Shown here: one piece after another, positions 7,233 through 15,305 of the stretch | Position numbering within the stretch: the first letter of the stretch is position 1 | Layout of the letters: every line of letters begins with the position of its first letter | Source: Pseudomonadota bacterium | GTDB taxonomy: Bacteria; Pseudomonadota; Alphaproteobacteria; Reyranellales; Reyranellaceae | Length of the DNA: 19,023 bases | Assembly: GCA_023436825.1 (NCBI GenBank) | Contig: JAEZHS010000532.1 | Span: 1 to 19,023, forward strand | Direction: 5' to 3' | Made by a program: the position numbers and the translations under genes | The notes under the pieces: generated by a model | The model's database searches: none | What the model saw: only the letters and a program-made list of their open reading frames with translations | Told to the model about the DNA's origin: nothing

Positions 7233-9050
7233 TCAGTCGAACACGCCGCGCCGCTGCAGCGCATCGACGACGCGATCGACTTCCTCGTCGATCGTCATCT
7301 CGAGGGTGCGCAGATGGAGGTCGGGCGTCTCGGGCGACTCGTAGACCGAGTCGACGCCGGTGAAGTTCCTGAGCTCACCGACACGGGCTTTGTGGTAGAG
7401 GCCCTTGGGATCGCGGCGCTCGCATTCGGCGATCGGCGTGTCGACGAAGACCTCCAGGAACGCATCGTCGGCCAGCCGTTCGCGCGCCAGTCGGCGCTCG
7501 GCGCGGAATGGCGAGATGAACGACACGAGGACGATCAGGCCGGCATCGGCCATCAGGCGGGCGATCTCGATGACACGCCGCACGTTCTCGACACGGTCGG
7601 CATCGGTGAAGCCCAGGTCGCGGTTGAGGCCATGGCGCACATTGTCGCCATCGAGCAGGTAGGTGTGGCGGCCGAGGGCGGTCAAGCGCCGCTCGACGCC
7701 GTCGGCGATCGTGGACTTGCCCGAGCCCGACAGGCCGGTGAACCACAGGATCGCCGGACGATGGCCCTTGATCGCCGCGCGCTTCGTCTTGTCGACGGTG
7801 AAGTCCTGCCAGGCGAGGTTGGCGGCGCGCCGCAGCGGGAAGCTGATCATGCCGGCGCCGACAGTGGCGTTGCTCAACCGGTCGATCAGGATGAAGCCGC
7901 CGGTCTCACGGTTGTCGTCGTAGGTGTCGAAGGGGAGGGCGCGGTCGAGCGAGACGTTGACGAAGCCGATGTCGTTCGGTCCGAGCTGTTTGGCGGGACG
8001 CTGCGATCCGCTGGCGATGTCGAGCCGGTGCTTCAGCTCGCTCACCGTCGCCGTCGTCGTCGCCGTACCGAGCCGCAGCAGATAGGGCCGTCCCGGGAGC
8101 ATCGGTGCATCGCCAAGCCACACGACGTGCGCAGCGAACTGGTCGCTGAGATGCGGGGGGGCGCCGGAAGCAGCAATGACGTCGCCGCGGCCGACATCGA
8201 CCGCTGGATCGAGGGTCAGCGTGACGGCTTGACCAGCCGTCGCGCAGTCGAGGTCGCCCTCGTAGGTGACGATGCGGGCCACGTGGGCCCGCACGCCCGC
8301 CGGCAGGATGACGACCTCGTCGCCGGGACGCACGCTGCCGCCCAGTACTGTCCCCGCATAGCCGCGAAACCCGTCGGTGCGATTGGTCCACTGCACCGCT
8401 AGCCGCAGTGGCTGGTCCCCGATCGGTGCGGCGCGGACAGCCTCGAGATGGCCAAGCAGTGTCGGGCCGCTGTACCACGGCATTGCTGCACTCGGCCGTA
8501 TGACATTGTCGCCGTGCAGCGCGCAGACGGGAATGGCAGTCACGTCCCTCAGGCCGAGTTGGCCGGCCATCGCCGCATAGCCCTCGACGATCGCGGCGAA
8601 GCAGTCTTCACGGTAGCCGGCGAGGTCCATCTTGTTGACCGCAAGGACAATCCGGCGGATGCCCATCAGGGCCACGATGGCACTATGCCTGAGAGTCTGC
8701 GGCAGCAGGCCCTTGGTGGCGTCGACCAGAATGACCGCCAGGTCGGCGGTCGAGGCCCCTGTCGCCATGTTGCGCGTGTACTGCTCGTGGCCCGGCGTGT
8801 CGGCGACGATGAAGCGCCGCCGTGGCGTCGAGAAGTAGCGGTAGCCGACGTCGATGGTGATGCCCTGCTCGCGTTCCGCCTGCAGGCCGTCGACCAGCCC
8901 CGCGAGATCGGAGGCCGTTGCGCGGCGATCGTCCGGCACGACGTCGGCGTCGATCAGGAGCCGGCCGATCAGCGTGCTCTTGCCGTCGTCGACGCTGCCG
9001 CAGGTGATGAAGCGCAGCAGGCTTCCATCGGTAGCCGCGCCCGCGTCCAT
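7233..9050 (-). CDS. cysNC: bifunctional sulfate adenylyltransferase subunit 1 / APS kinase (CysN-CysC fusion)
   Basis: This 605-residue fusion has a CysN GTPase at about 12-425 and an APS kinase from about 430 to the end. CysN motifs are GSVDDGKS (18-25), the switch region [14 protein letters not shown] (59-73), DTPGHE (84-89) and NKMD (139-142). APS kinase motifs are the P-loop GLSGSGKST (439-447), [10 protein letters not shown] (467-476), [11 protein letters not shown] (510-520) and the DPKGLY...ELRNFTG segment. With CysD, the GTPase drives ATP + sulfate to APS and pyrophosphate; the kinase then makes PAPS. The ATG at 9050 overlaps the cysD stop by one base (TGATG), with GAAGG nine bases upstream, so translation is coupled. 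All key motifs are intact. No PAPS reductase gene (cysH) is nearby, and the gene upstream of cysD is a sulfotransferase, which favours sulfation over assimilation as the purpose. Confidence 0.96.
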   Translation of the reverse strand: MDAGAATDGSLLRFITCGSVDDGKSTLIGRLLIDADVVPDDRRATASDLAGLVDGLQAEREQGITIDVGYRYFSTPRRRFIVADTPGHEQYTRNMATGASTADLAVILVDATKGLLPQTLRHSAIVALMGIRRIVLAVNKMDLAGYREDCFAAIVEGYAAMAGQLGLRDVTAIPVCALHGDNVIRPSAAMPWYSGPTLLGHLEAVRAAPIGDQPLRLAVQWTNRTDGFRGYAGTVLGGSVRPGDEVVILPAGVRAHVARIVTYEGDLDCATAGQAVTLTLDPAVDVGRGDVIAASGAPPHLSDQFAAHVVWLGDAPMLPGRPYLLRLGTATTTATVSELKHRLDIASGSQRPAKQLGPNDIGFVNVSLDRALPFDTYDDNRETGGFILIDRLSNATVGAGMISFPLRRAANLAWQDFTVDKTKRAAIKGHRPAILWFTGLSGSGKSTIADGVERRLTALGRHTYLLDGDNVRHGLNRDLGFTDADRVENVRRVIEIARLMADAGLIVLVSFISPFRAERRLARERLADDAFLEVFVDTPIAECERRDPKGLYHKARVGELRNFTGVDSVYESPETPDLHLRTLEMTIDEEVDRVVDALQRRGVFD

Positions 9051-9952
9051 CAGAAGTAGCCTTCGACTTTCTTGCGCTCCATCGAGGCTTCGCCATGGTC
9101 GATGGCGCGACCCTGGCGCTCGGAAGCGCGCGATCGGCTGAGCTCGTCGATGATGGCGGACACGGTCGCGGCGCGCGATTCGATGGCGCCGGTCAGCGGA
9201 TAGCAGCCGAGCGTGCGGAATCGCACCCAGCGCAGCTCCGGCGTCTCCTGGCCCGACAACGCTAGCCGCTCGTCGTCGCGCAGGATCAACATGCCGTTGC
9301 GGCGCACCACCATGCGGCCGGCCGCGAAGTAGAGCGGCACGACGGGAATGTTCTCGCGTGCGATGTAGGTCCAGACGTCGAGCTCGGTCCAGTTCGACAA
9401 GGGAAAGACGCGGACGCTCTCGCCGGGATTGAGGCGGCCGTTGTAGAGATGCCAAAGCTCGGGCCGTTGGCTGCGCGGATCCCAGCGATGATTGGCGCTG
9501 CGCAGTGAGAATATCCGCTCCTTGGCTCGCGACGGCTCTTCGTCGCGGCGGGCCCCGCCGATCGCGGCATCGAAGCCATGAAGGTCGAGCGCCTGCTTCA
9601 GCGCCTCGGTCTTCATGATGTCCGTGTGGATAGCGGCACCATGACTGAGGGGACCGATGCCGCGCGCCAGACCGTCGTGGTTCACGTGCACGACCAGCGG
9701 CAGGCCGAGCTCCTTCACCCGCCGATCGCGGAAGGCGATCATCTCGCGGAACTTCCAGGTCGTGTCGACGTGCAGCAGCGTGAAAGGTGGAGGGGCCGGA
9801 TGGAAGGCCTTGATCGCGAGATGAAGCAGGACCGAGGAGTCCTTGCCGATCGAATAGAGAATGACCGGCTTGGCGAACACCGCGGCTGCTTCGCGCAGCG
9901 CGTGGATGGCTTCCGCCTCGAGCTCGCGCAGGTGGGTGTCGGAGACTGGCAA
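9050..9952 (-). CDS. cysD: sulfate adenylyltransferase subunit 2 (CysD)
   Basis: This 300-residue protein is the catalytic ATP-sulfurylase subunit that joins sulfate to AMP as APS, partnered by CysN. It carries the PP-loop SIGKDSS (34-40), [14 protein letters not shown] (59-72), [18 protein letters not shown] (132-149), [10 protein letters not shown] and [14 protein letters not shown], all close to the family consensus, and ends KVEGYF as usual. The start is TTG 9952-9950: GGAAGAG lies eight bases upstream, and no ATG or GTG fits the expected N-terminus. It follows the sulfotransferase stop by 38 bases and overlaps cysNC by one base, so the three form an operon. Confidence 0.96.
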   Translation of the reverse strand: MPVSDTHLRELEAEAIHALREAAAVFAKPVILYSIGKDSSVLLHLAIKAFHPAPPPFTLLHVDTTWKFREMIAFRDRRVKELGLPLVVHVNHDGLARGIGPLSHGAAIHTDIMKTEALKQALDLHGFDAAIGGARRDEEPSRAKERIFSLRSANHRWDPRSQRPELWHLYNGRLNPGESVRVFPLSNWTELDVWTYIARENIPVVPLYFAAGRMVVRRNGMLILRDDERLALSGQETPELRWVRFRTLGCYPLTGAIESRAATVSAIIDELSRSRASERQGRAIDHGEASMERKKVEGYF

Positions 9953-9960
9953 GTGGGCTG

Positions 9961-9967
9961 CTCTTCC
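9961..9967 (-). promoter_or_regulatory. ribosome binding site supporting the TTG start of cysD
   Basis: The minus strand reads GGAAGAG, eight bases before TTG 9952-9950. This good spacing, together with the CysD N-terminal alignment, decides the unusual start codon. Confidence 0.65.
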
Positions 9968-9990
9968 AGTTTGAACGAGGGGAACGTCGA

Positions 9991-10977
9991 CTAGGCGGCC
10001 GCGGTGGCTGCCGGCTCGGCAAGCGGCCAGTCGAACAAGCCGGTATCGACTCCCAGGCGGTCCAGGAATGCCACAGCTTCTGCGCGCGTCCGCTCGTCGA
10101 TGCGCGCGTCGGCGCGGCCCGGGCTGACCTGGCTGATGTGACTACCGCGATCGATACGCGTGCCGTCGAGCGACCGGCCGAGCTCCTTTTCGATCACTTT
10201 CATGTGCTCGCGGCGCGCCAACCACACCGCGTCGGCAAGTGCCGGCCACATCCGCGGTGTTCCCGAAAGATGGTCGAGAATGCACGCCAGGACATCGAGC
10301 GGCTGCGCCATCAGCCGTTCGTAGGGGACCAGCCGGACCTGCGCGGGATACCGCTCGGACAGCGTCTGAAACGAGATGAACTGCTTGGCGTACGACGGCA
10401 GAGCGCTGTCGAACAGGTAGTCGCGCAACGCCACGGCAGCCAACGGCCGGCTGCCGGCCGAATTGTACGCCGCATCCTTGTGATTTTGGCTGTAGCGGAA
10501 GTACGACACGGCTTGGTCCAGCGGATTGCGGTAGACGAAGACGATCGGCCGGCCGCGGCCTCGACGAGCGGAACGCTCCATCGCCCGCACGCGGACCGGC
10601 GTGTAGCGATAGTCCGCAAGGTCGATTGGCGTGTAGCGATAGTTCATCCCCTCATGGAAATAGTCGTAACCCGGCACATGGAAGGCTGTCGCCTGCCACC
10701 AATTGACGTCGGAGGCGGTGAAGCCCGGACACACCGTGTGGCCGATGAACAGATGATCGTCCGGCAGGGTCCCGCGAACGCGGAACAGGGGCCCGCCACG
10801 GAAGCTCAGCAAATCGAACGCCGGTCCGGACGGATCACCAAAGACCCGCCCGGTCAGCCGGTCGGCGACGTGGCCGCCGCGGTCAAGATGGCACAGGAAC
10901 GAAATGGCATAGCGGAGGAACCAGGTCCCCGAGCGTGGGACCGTGGCCAGGATGGGCAGACTGGATACTCGGAACAT
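9991..10977 (-). CDS. PAPS-dependent sulfotransferase family protein
   Basis: This 328-residue protein moves the sulfuryl group of PAPS to an acceptor. The 5'-phosphosulfate loop is [10 protein letters not shown] (13-22) near the N-terminus, as expected. The 3'-phosphate site is [13 protein letters not shown] (148-160), preceded by a beta-strand of the form IVFVYR. His80 in FIGHTV is a candidate catalytic base, by position only. No signal peptide or membrane segment is seen, so it is probably cytoplasmic. It is the first gene of the sulfotransferase-cysD-cysNC operon, which supplies its own PAPS. The acceptor cannot be read from the sequence: polysaccharide, lipid, lipooligosaccharide or a small molecule are all possible. 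ATG 10977 begins right at the family core; AGG lies a few bases upstream. Family confidence is high, substrate unknown. Confidence 0.9.
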   Translation of the reverse strand: MFRVSSLPILATVPRSGTWFLRYAISFLCHLDRGGHVADRLTGRVFGDPSGPAFDLLSFRGGPLFRVRGTLPDDHLFIGHTVCPGFTASDVNWWQATAFHVPGYDYFHEGMNYRYTPIDLADYRYTPVRVRAMERSARRGRGRPIVFVYRNPLDQAVSYFRYSQNHKDAAYNSAGSRPLAAVALRDYLFDSALPSYAKQFISFQTLSERYPAQVRLVPYERLMAQPLDVLACILDHLSGTPRMWPALADAVWLARREHMKVIEKELGRSLDGTRIDRGSHISQVSPGRADARIDERTRAEAVAFLDRLGVDTGLFDWPLAEPAATAAA

Positions 10978-11016
10978 AGTGCCTACTACGTTGCGGGAAC
11001 CCGCTGCCGTCCCCGT

Positions 11017-11043
11017 GCACTTTTAATTTCATTGTAAAAGTGC
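11017..11043. promoter_or_regulatory. perfect 9-bp inverted repeat, candidate operator of the sulfation operon
   Basis: GCACTTTTA (11017-11025) and TAAAAGTGC (11035-11043) are perfect inverted arms with a nine-base spacer. It lies 40-66 bases before the sulfotransferase start, in AT-rich DNA that contrasts with the G+C-rich surroundings, and it covers the proposed minus-strand -10 box. This is the arrangement of a repressor operator. It could alternatively act as an RNA hairpin in the leader. Confidence 0.5.
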
Positions 11044-11059
11044 GGCAGTTTTTTGTTGA
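11031..11059 (-). promoter_or_regulatory. candidate sigma-70-type promoter for sulfotransferase-cysD-cysNC
   Basis: On the minus strand TCAACA (11059-11054, 4/6 to TTGACA) and TACAAT (11036-11031, 5/6 to TATAAT) are 17 bases apart. Transcription would begin near 11024, giving a leader of roughly 47 bases. The -10 box falls within the inverted repeat at 11017-11043. This was matched by eye only. Confidence 0.4.
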
Positions 11060-11206
11060 TAGTCCTCAGGGGAGATACGCAGCAGGTATGCAACCCTGCA
11101 GGCGGATCATTGGCCCGCCTTTTGCGGAACGGACAGATTGCACTCGGTCGCGAGAACCATGCGAGCTTGCTAGAAGTGCCGGCAGATTCAGTTGCCGGGG
11201 GTTTTC

Positions 11207-12199
11207 ATGTCGTTGCGCGCGCTCGTTCTCAGTCAAGGCGCCGACCGAAAGGTGGGCGGTGCCGTCGAGACCCTTCCTGTGGATAGGTTGCCGGCCGGCG
11301 ATGTCATGGTCGCGGTCGACTATTCGACGCTGAACTACAAGGACGGGCTGGTCCTGACCACCGGCGGTGGGCTGGTGAAGACTTGGCCGCATGTCGGTGG
11401 CATCGACTTCAGCGGTACTGTCGAAACATCCGATACGCCGGCTTTCAAGCCCGGCGACAAGGTCGTGCTGAACGGCTGGCGGGTCGGCGAGCTGCACTGG
11501 GGTGGCTATGCCACCAGGGCGCGGGTCAAGGGCGACTGGCTGGTCAAGCTGCCGGCCACGATCTCGACCAGGCGGGCGATGGCGATCGGGACGGCGGGTT
11601 ACACCTCCATGCTCTGCGTCATGGCGCTGGAGAAACACGGCATCAGGCCGTCGGCGGGCGAGATCCTGGTGACGGGCGCGGCGGGCGGCGTCGGCTCGGT
11701 CGCGGTCGCCATCCTGGCCAAGCTCGGCTTCACCGTGGTCGCCGCCACCGGCCGGCCGCAGGAGGGCGAGTACCTGAAGGCGCTCGGGGCCACCACCATC
11801 ATGGACCGCAAGGAGCTGACCGAGGCGCCTGACCGGCCGCTGCTGTCGGAGCGCTTCGCCGGCGTCGTCGACACGGTGTCCGGCGTGATGTTCGCCAGAG
11901 CGCTGGCCCAGCTGAAGTACGGCGGCGCGGCGGCGGTGTGCGGCCTGGCCGGCGGGCCATCGTTCCCCGGCTCGATCCTGCCTTTCATCCTGCGCGGCGT
12001 GAGCGTCTACGGCATCGATTCGGTGATGCTGCCCAAGGCGCCGCGCGAGGAGGCGTGGCGCCGCCTCGGCACTGACCTGCCGCTCGACAAGCTAGACGGC
12101 ATGGTGAGCGAAGCGGGCCTTTCCGACCTGATGACGCTGGCCCCAAAAATCCTCAAAGGAGAAATACGGGGCCGCGTGGTCGTTGATGTGAGCAAATGA
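11207..12199 (+). CDS. acuI: acrylyl-CoA reductase (NADPH), AcuI/YhdH family
   Basis: This 330-residue medium-chain reductase matches AcuI/YhdH, which reduces acryloyl-CoA to propionyl-CoA with NADPH. It removes toxic acryloyl-CoA in DMSP and 3-hydroxypropionate metabolism. It shows YSTLNYKDGL (39-48), HVGGIDFSGTV (62-72), the nucleotide loop VTGAAGGVGSVAVAIL (155-170), ATGRPQEGEYLKALGA (180-195) and YGIDSVMLP (268-276), which together separate this family from ordinary quinone reductases. No catalytic zinc ligands are expected or seen. ATG 11207 is preferred to an upstream in-frame start at 11192 because MSLRALVL aligns with the family N-terminus and CCGGGGG lies just upstream. The aminotransferase follows after 48 bases on the same strand, so the two may be co-transcribed. 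Confidence 0.88.
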   Translation: MSLRALVLSQGADRKVGGAVETLPVDRLPAGDVMVAVDYSTLNYKDGLVLTTGGGLVKTWPHVGGIDFSGTVETSDTPAFKPGDKVVLNGWRVGELHWGGYATRARVKGDWLVKLPATISTRRAMAIGTAGYTSMLCVMALEKHGIRPSAGEILVTGAAGGVGSVAVAILAKLGFTVVAATGRPQEGEYLKALGATTIMDRKELTEAPDRPLLSERFAGVVDTVSGVMFARALAQLKYGGAAAVCGLAGGPSFPGSILPFILRGVSVYGIDSVMLPKAPREEAWRRLGTDLPLDKLDGMVSEAGLSDLMTLAPKILKGEIRGRVVVDVSK

Positions 12200-12247
12200 T
12201 AGGGTCGCCGCCTCGCTTTCATTCCACTGTTCAATGAGAATTTCGCC

Positions 12248-13582
12248 ATGACGCCTCCCGCCACCGCGCCCGCCGCCAACAACCTCGAAGCCTTCTTCAT
12301 GCCGTTCACCGCGAACCGGCAGTTCAAGAAGAACCCGCGGCTGCTGGCGCGGGCCAAGGGCGTGCACTATTGGACGCCGGAAGGCCGCAAGGTGATCGAC
12401 GGCACGGCGGGCCTGTGGTGCGTCAATGCCGGCCACGGCCGCGAGGAGATCAAGCAGGCGATCGCCCAGCAGCTCGAGGAGATGGACTATGCGCCCTCCT
12501 TCCAGATGGGGCATCCGAAGTCGTTCGAGCTCGCCGCCCGCCATGCCGCCATGTTGCCGGGCGACCTCGACCACGCCTTCTACTGCAACTCGGGCTCCGA
12601 AGCGGTCGACTCCGCGCTCAAGATCGCGCTCGCCTGGCAGCGGGCGCGCGGGCAGGGCACGCGCACCCGCCTGATCGGCCGCGAGCGCGGCTATCACGGC
12701 GTCGGCTTCGGTGGCATCTCGGTCGGCGGCATGGTGAACAACCGCAAGCAGTGGGGTGCCCTGCTGCCGGGCGTCGACCACATGCCGCACACCCATCTGC
12801 CGGCCAGGAACGCCTTTTCGCGCGGGCTCCCCGAGCATGGCGGCGTCGAACTGGCCGATGAGCTGGAGCGCATCGTGGCGCTGCACGACGCCTCGACCAT
12901 CGCCGCCGTGATCGTCGAGCCGTGCGCCGGGTCGACCGGCTACCTGCCGCCGCCCAAGGGCTATCTGCAGCGCCTGCGCCAGATCTGCGACAAGCACGGC
13001 ATCCTGCTGATCTTCGACGAGGTCATCACGGGCTTCGGCCGCCTCGGCACCGGCTTCGCCGCCGAGTTCTTCAACGTCATCCCCGACCTCATGACGGTGG
13101 CCAAGGGCATCTCCAACGCCACGGTGCCGATGGGCGGCGTGTTCGTGCGCAAGCACATCTACGACGGCCTGATGAACGGACCGGAGAATGTCGTCGAGCT
13201 GTTCCACGGCTACACCTACTCGGCCCATCCGTTGGCCTGCGCCGCGGCGTCGGCCGTGCTCGACATCTACAAGGACGAGGGCCTGTTCCAGCGTTCGGCC
13301 GAGCTCTCAAAGTACTGGGAGGATGGCGTGCATTCGCTGAAGGGCCTGCCGGGCGTCACCGACATCCGCAACCTCGGCCTGGCCGGCGGTATCGACATGG
13401 AAGGCCGCAAGGATGCCCCCGGCGCGCGCGGCTACGACACCTTCGTGAAGGCCTTCGAGCTCGGCCTGATGGTGCGCCAGGCGGGCGACACGATCGCCAT
13501 GTCGCCGCCGCTGGTGATCGAGAAGCCCCAGATCGACGAGATCATCGATCTCGCCGGCAAGGCCATCAAGGCGACGGCGTAG
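12248..13582 (+). CDS. class III omega-amino-acid:pyruvate aminotransferase (beta-alanine type)
   Basis: This 444-residue PLP enzyme belongs to the class III aminotransferases. It shows the omega-amino-acid:pyruvate signature DGTAGLWCVNAGHGR (51-65) and MDYAPSFQMGHPKSFELA (79-96). Cofactor motifs are NSGSEAV (114-120), GYHG (148-151), FDEVITGFGR (256-265) with Asp257, and TVAKGISN (283-290) with Lys286 as Schiff-base lysine. It resembles Pseudomonas BauA, which converts beta-alanine and pyruvate to malonate semialdehyde and alanine. Related enzymes accept other amines, so the substrate is not certain. ATG 12248 gives the expected N-terminus; the ribosome site is weak (GAGAA). It lies 48 bases after acuI and ends just before a strong hairpin. 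Confidence 0.88.
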   Translation: MTPPATAPAANNLEAFFMPFTANRQFKKNPRLLARAKGVHYWTPEGRKVIDGTAGLWCVNAGHGREEIKQAIAQQLEEMDYAPSFQMGHPKSFELAARHAAMLPGDLDHAFYCNSGSEAVDSALKIALAWQRARGQGTRTRLIGRERGYHGVGFGGISVGGMVNNRKQWGALLPGVDHMPHTHLPARNAFSRGLPEHGGVELADELERIVALHDASTIAAVIVEPCAGSTGYLPPPKGYLQRLRQICDKHGILLIFDEVITGFGRLGTGFAAEFFNVIPDLMTVAKGISNATVPMGGVFVRKHIYDGLMNGPENVVELFHGYTYSAHPLACAAASAVLDIYKDEGLFQRSAELSKYWEDGVHSLKGLPGVTDIRNLGLAGGIDMEGRKDAPGARGYDTFVKAFELGLMVRQAGDTIAMSPPLVIEKPQIDEIIDLAGKAIKATA

Positions 13583-13594
13583 CTCATCCTCTTA

Positions 13595-13640
13595 TCAGGC
13601 TCCTCTCCCCCGATGGCCCCCGATGGGGGGAGGAGCCTGA
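13595..13640 (+). terminator. strong hairpin after the aminotransferase gene
   Basis: TCAGGCTCCT (13595-13604) pairs perfectly with AGGAGCCTGA (13631-13640). The stem continues inward through CTCCCC and GGGGGG with one T-G wobble, for 16 pairs around a 14-base loop. It starts 12 bases after the aminotransferase stop. No T-run follows, so it would be an atypical terminator or an mRNA-stabilising hairpin. Its CTCCCCC/GGGGGGAGG core resembles the repeats at 15106-15164 and 15259-15291. Confidence 0.5.
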
Positions 13641-13675
13641 GGTGACGGCTCGCGCCGACCTGCTATACCCACGGC

Positions 13676-15094
13676 GTGTTCCTCGATCTCGGCCTGCCCA
13701 CATTGATCGGTCCGCTTGCCGTGATGGCGCACCTCGCCATTGCGGCCCTCGTGACCGTCCATGTCCTGCTCTACAAGCGCAACGTCGCGGCCTCGGTGTC
13801 GTGGATCGGCATCGCCTGGCTGTCGCCGTTCCTCGGCGCGCTGCTCTACGTCACGATGGGCATCAACCGCGTCAAGCGCCGCGCCCAGCGGCTGCGCCGC
13901 CAGCGCCTGCCGATGGCCATCGCCGACGAGACGCTGGCCGATGCCGTCGCCCACGATCCGCTGACGCCGCTCGAGTTCGCGATCGGCCGCCTGACCGGCC
14001 TGCCCTGCGAGCCCGGCAACAGCGTAAAGGTCCTGCACAGCGGTGACGAGGCCTATCCGCGCATGCTGGCGGTGATCGCCGCGGCGGAGAAGAGCGTGGG
14101 CCTCGTGAGCTACATCTTCCGCGCCGACAAGGCGGGTGCGGCCTTTCACCAGGCGCTGATCCAGGCACATCGTCGCGGTGTCGAGGTGCGGGTGCTGATC
14201 GACGGCGTCGGCGGCGGCTATTTCTGGTCGGGCACCTACAACCATCTGCACGAGGCGGGCGTGCCCGTCGCGCGGTTCCTGCACTCGTATTTCCCCTGGC
14301 GCATGCCGTTCGTTAACCTGCGCAACCATCGCAAGGTGCTCGTGGTCGACGGCCGCATCGGCTTCACCGGCGGCATCAATATCGGCGCCGAGAACATCGC
14401 CGCCGACAACCCGCCCTTCGTCGTGCACGACACCCACTTCGAGCTCGAGGGCCCGATCGTCGAGCAGCTCACCGACGCCTTCGCCGACGACTGGCTTTAT
14501 ACCACCGGCGAGACGCTGTTGACGGAGAAGTGGTTCCCGCTGCTCCACAAGGCAGGCCCGGTCACCGCGCGCGTCGTCACTTCCGGTCCCGACGAGGACA
14601 TGGAGCAGATCGAGTACGTGGCGTTGCACGCAATCTCCTGCGCCCACAAGTCGATCCGCGTGGTCACGCCGTACTTCCTCCCGCCCGAGCCGTTGACCAT
14701 GGCGCTCGGGCTGGCGGCGCTGCGCGGCGTCAAGGTCGATATCGTGCTGCCCGACCATTCCAACCACGCCGTTCTCGACTGGGCGCGGCGCATTCCGCTG
14801 CGGCCGCTGATCGAGGCCGGCTGCCATGTCTGGCTCACCGCCGCGCCGTTCGACCATTCCAAGCTGATGGTGATCGACGGCATGTGGTCGCTGATCGGCA
14901 GCGCCAACTGGGACACGCGCAGCTTCCGCCTGAACTTCGAGCTCAACGTCGAGCTGCACGACGCGGACTTCGCCGCCAAGATCGCCGAGATCGCCCCCAC
15001 TGCGCGACGACTGACGCTCGCCGAGCTCGACGGCGACCCGTTGCCCATCCGCCTGCGCAACAGCGCGGCGAGGTTGCTGCAGCCGTATTTATGA
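13676..15094 (+). CDS. cls: cardiolipin synthase-type phospholipase D family protein
   Basis: This 472-residue membrane protein fits bacterial cardiolipin synthase, which joins two phosphatidylglycerols into cardiolipin and glycerol. Two N-terminal membrane segments (about 8-32 and 38-61) match the PLD-nuclease N-terminal domain. Two HKD motifs follow: HRKVLVVD (His218, Lys220, Asp225) with GRIGFTGGINIG after it, and HSKLMVID (His394, Lys396, Asp401) with GSANWDTRSF after it. Length is normal for the family. The start is GTG 13676, which leaves the first membrane segment whole but has no clear ribosome site. An internal ATG at residue 17 would clip that segment. It starts 93 bases after the aminotransferase, beyond the hairpin, so it may be separately expressed. 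The second motif and length argue against a secreted PLD toxin. Confidence 0.9.
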   Translation: MFLDLGLPTLIGPLAVMAHLAIAALVTVHVLLYKRNVAASVSWIGIAWLSPFLGALLYVTMGINRVKRRAQRLRRQRLPMAIADETLADAVAHDPLTPLEFAIGRLTGLPCEPGNSVKVLHSGDEAYPRMLAVIAAAEKSVGLVSYIFRADKAGAAFHQALIQAHRRGVEVRVLIDGVGGGYFWSGTYNHLHEAGVPVARFLHSYFPWRMPFVNLRNHRKVLVVDGRIGFTGGINIGAENIAADNPPFVVHDTHFELEGPIVEQLTDAFADDWLYTTGETLLTEKWFPLLHKAGPVTARVVTSGPDEDMEQIEYVALHAISCAHKSIRVVTPYFLPPEPLTMALGLAALRGVKVDIVLPDHSNHAVLDWARRIPLRPLIEAGCHVWLTAAPFDHSKLMVIDGMWSLIGSANWDTRSFRLNFELNVELHDADFAAKIAEIAPTARRLTLAELDGDPLPIRLRNSAARLLQPYL

Positions 15095-15105
15095 CCTCTC
15101 TCATT

Positions 15106-15164
15106 CCTCCCCCGTCATACGGGGGGTCATACGGGGGGTCATACGGGGGGTCATACGGGGGAGG
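15106..15164. repeat. G/C-rich palindromic repeat with four tandem 12-bp units
   Basis: GTCATACGGGGG repeats four times without change from 15114 to 15161. The block is bounded by CCTCCCCC (15106-15113) and GGGGGAGG (15157-15164), which are reverse complements. Each CCCCCGT-CAT-ACGGGGG can fold as a tight hairpin. It begins 12 bases after the cls stop in a convergent gap and may end transcription from both sides. It looks like an interspersed palindromic element that has expanded in tandem. Confidence 0.8.
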
Positions 15165-15190
15165 ATAGGGTGGGGGAGAGCTGCACACGC

Positions 15191-15217
15191 GATCTGACCG
15201 ATTTCAGATCATGATCT
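15191..15217. repeat. nested inverted repeats between convergent genes
   Basis: GATCTGA (15191-15197) and TCAGATC (15204-15210) are perfect arms with a six-base spacer. Overlapping the right arm, AGATCATGATCT (15206-15217) is a perfect 12-bp palindrome followed by TTT. The segment is AT-rich compared with the flanking G/C repeats. It may be part of a bidirectional terminator or a protein-binding site. Confidence 0.5.
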
Positions 15218-15258
15218 TTTCGCAGGAGAGGTCACCGGCATTGCTTTCCCCCTCCCGG

Positions 15259-15291
15259 CCTCCCCCGTATGACGGGGTATGACGGGGGAGG
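15259..15291. repeat. second copy of the palindromic repeat, opposite orientation
   Basis: The block is bounded by CCTCCCCC (15259-15266) and GGGGGAGG (15284-15291). Inside are two copies of GTATGAC, the reverse complement of the GTCATAC found at 15114-15161. It ends 14 bases from the stop of the minus-strand hydrolase gene at 15306, so each convergent gene has one copy just past its stop codon, oriented with that gene. A terminator or mRNA 3'-end role fits that placement. Confidence 0.75.
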
Positions 15292-15305
15292 TGGTCCTTG
15301 CGTTT

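Noticed and set aside
9051..10022. N-terminal extension of the cysNC frame
   Set aside because: The upstream in-frame sequence overlaps cysD and is Arg/Ser/Pro-rich without any CysN similarity. The coupled ATG at 9050 fits the family start.
11101..11123. GGCGG/CCGCC stem followed by TTTT, resembling an intrinsic terminator
   Set aside because: The stem is only five pairs with a nine-base loop, and it lies upstream of acuI with no plus-strand gene before it to terminate.
15114..15161. Short tandem array considered as a CRISPR
   Set aside because: The units are contiguous 12-bp copies with no unique spacers, and no cas genes are present.
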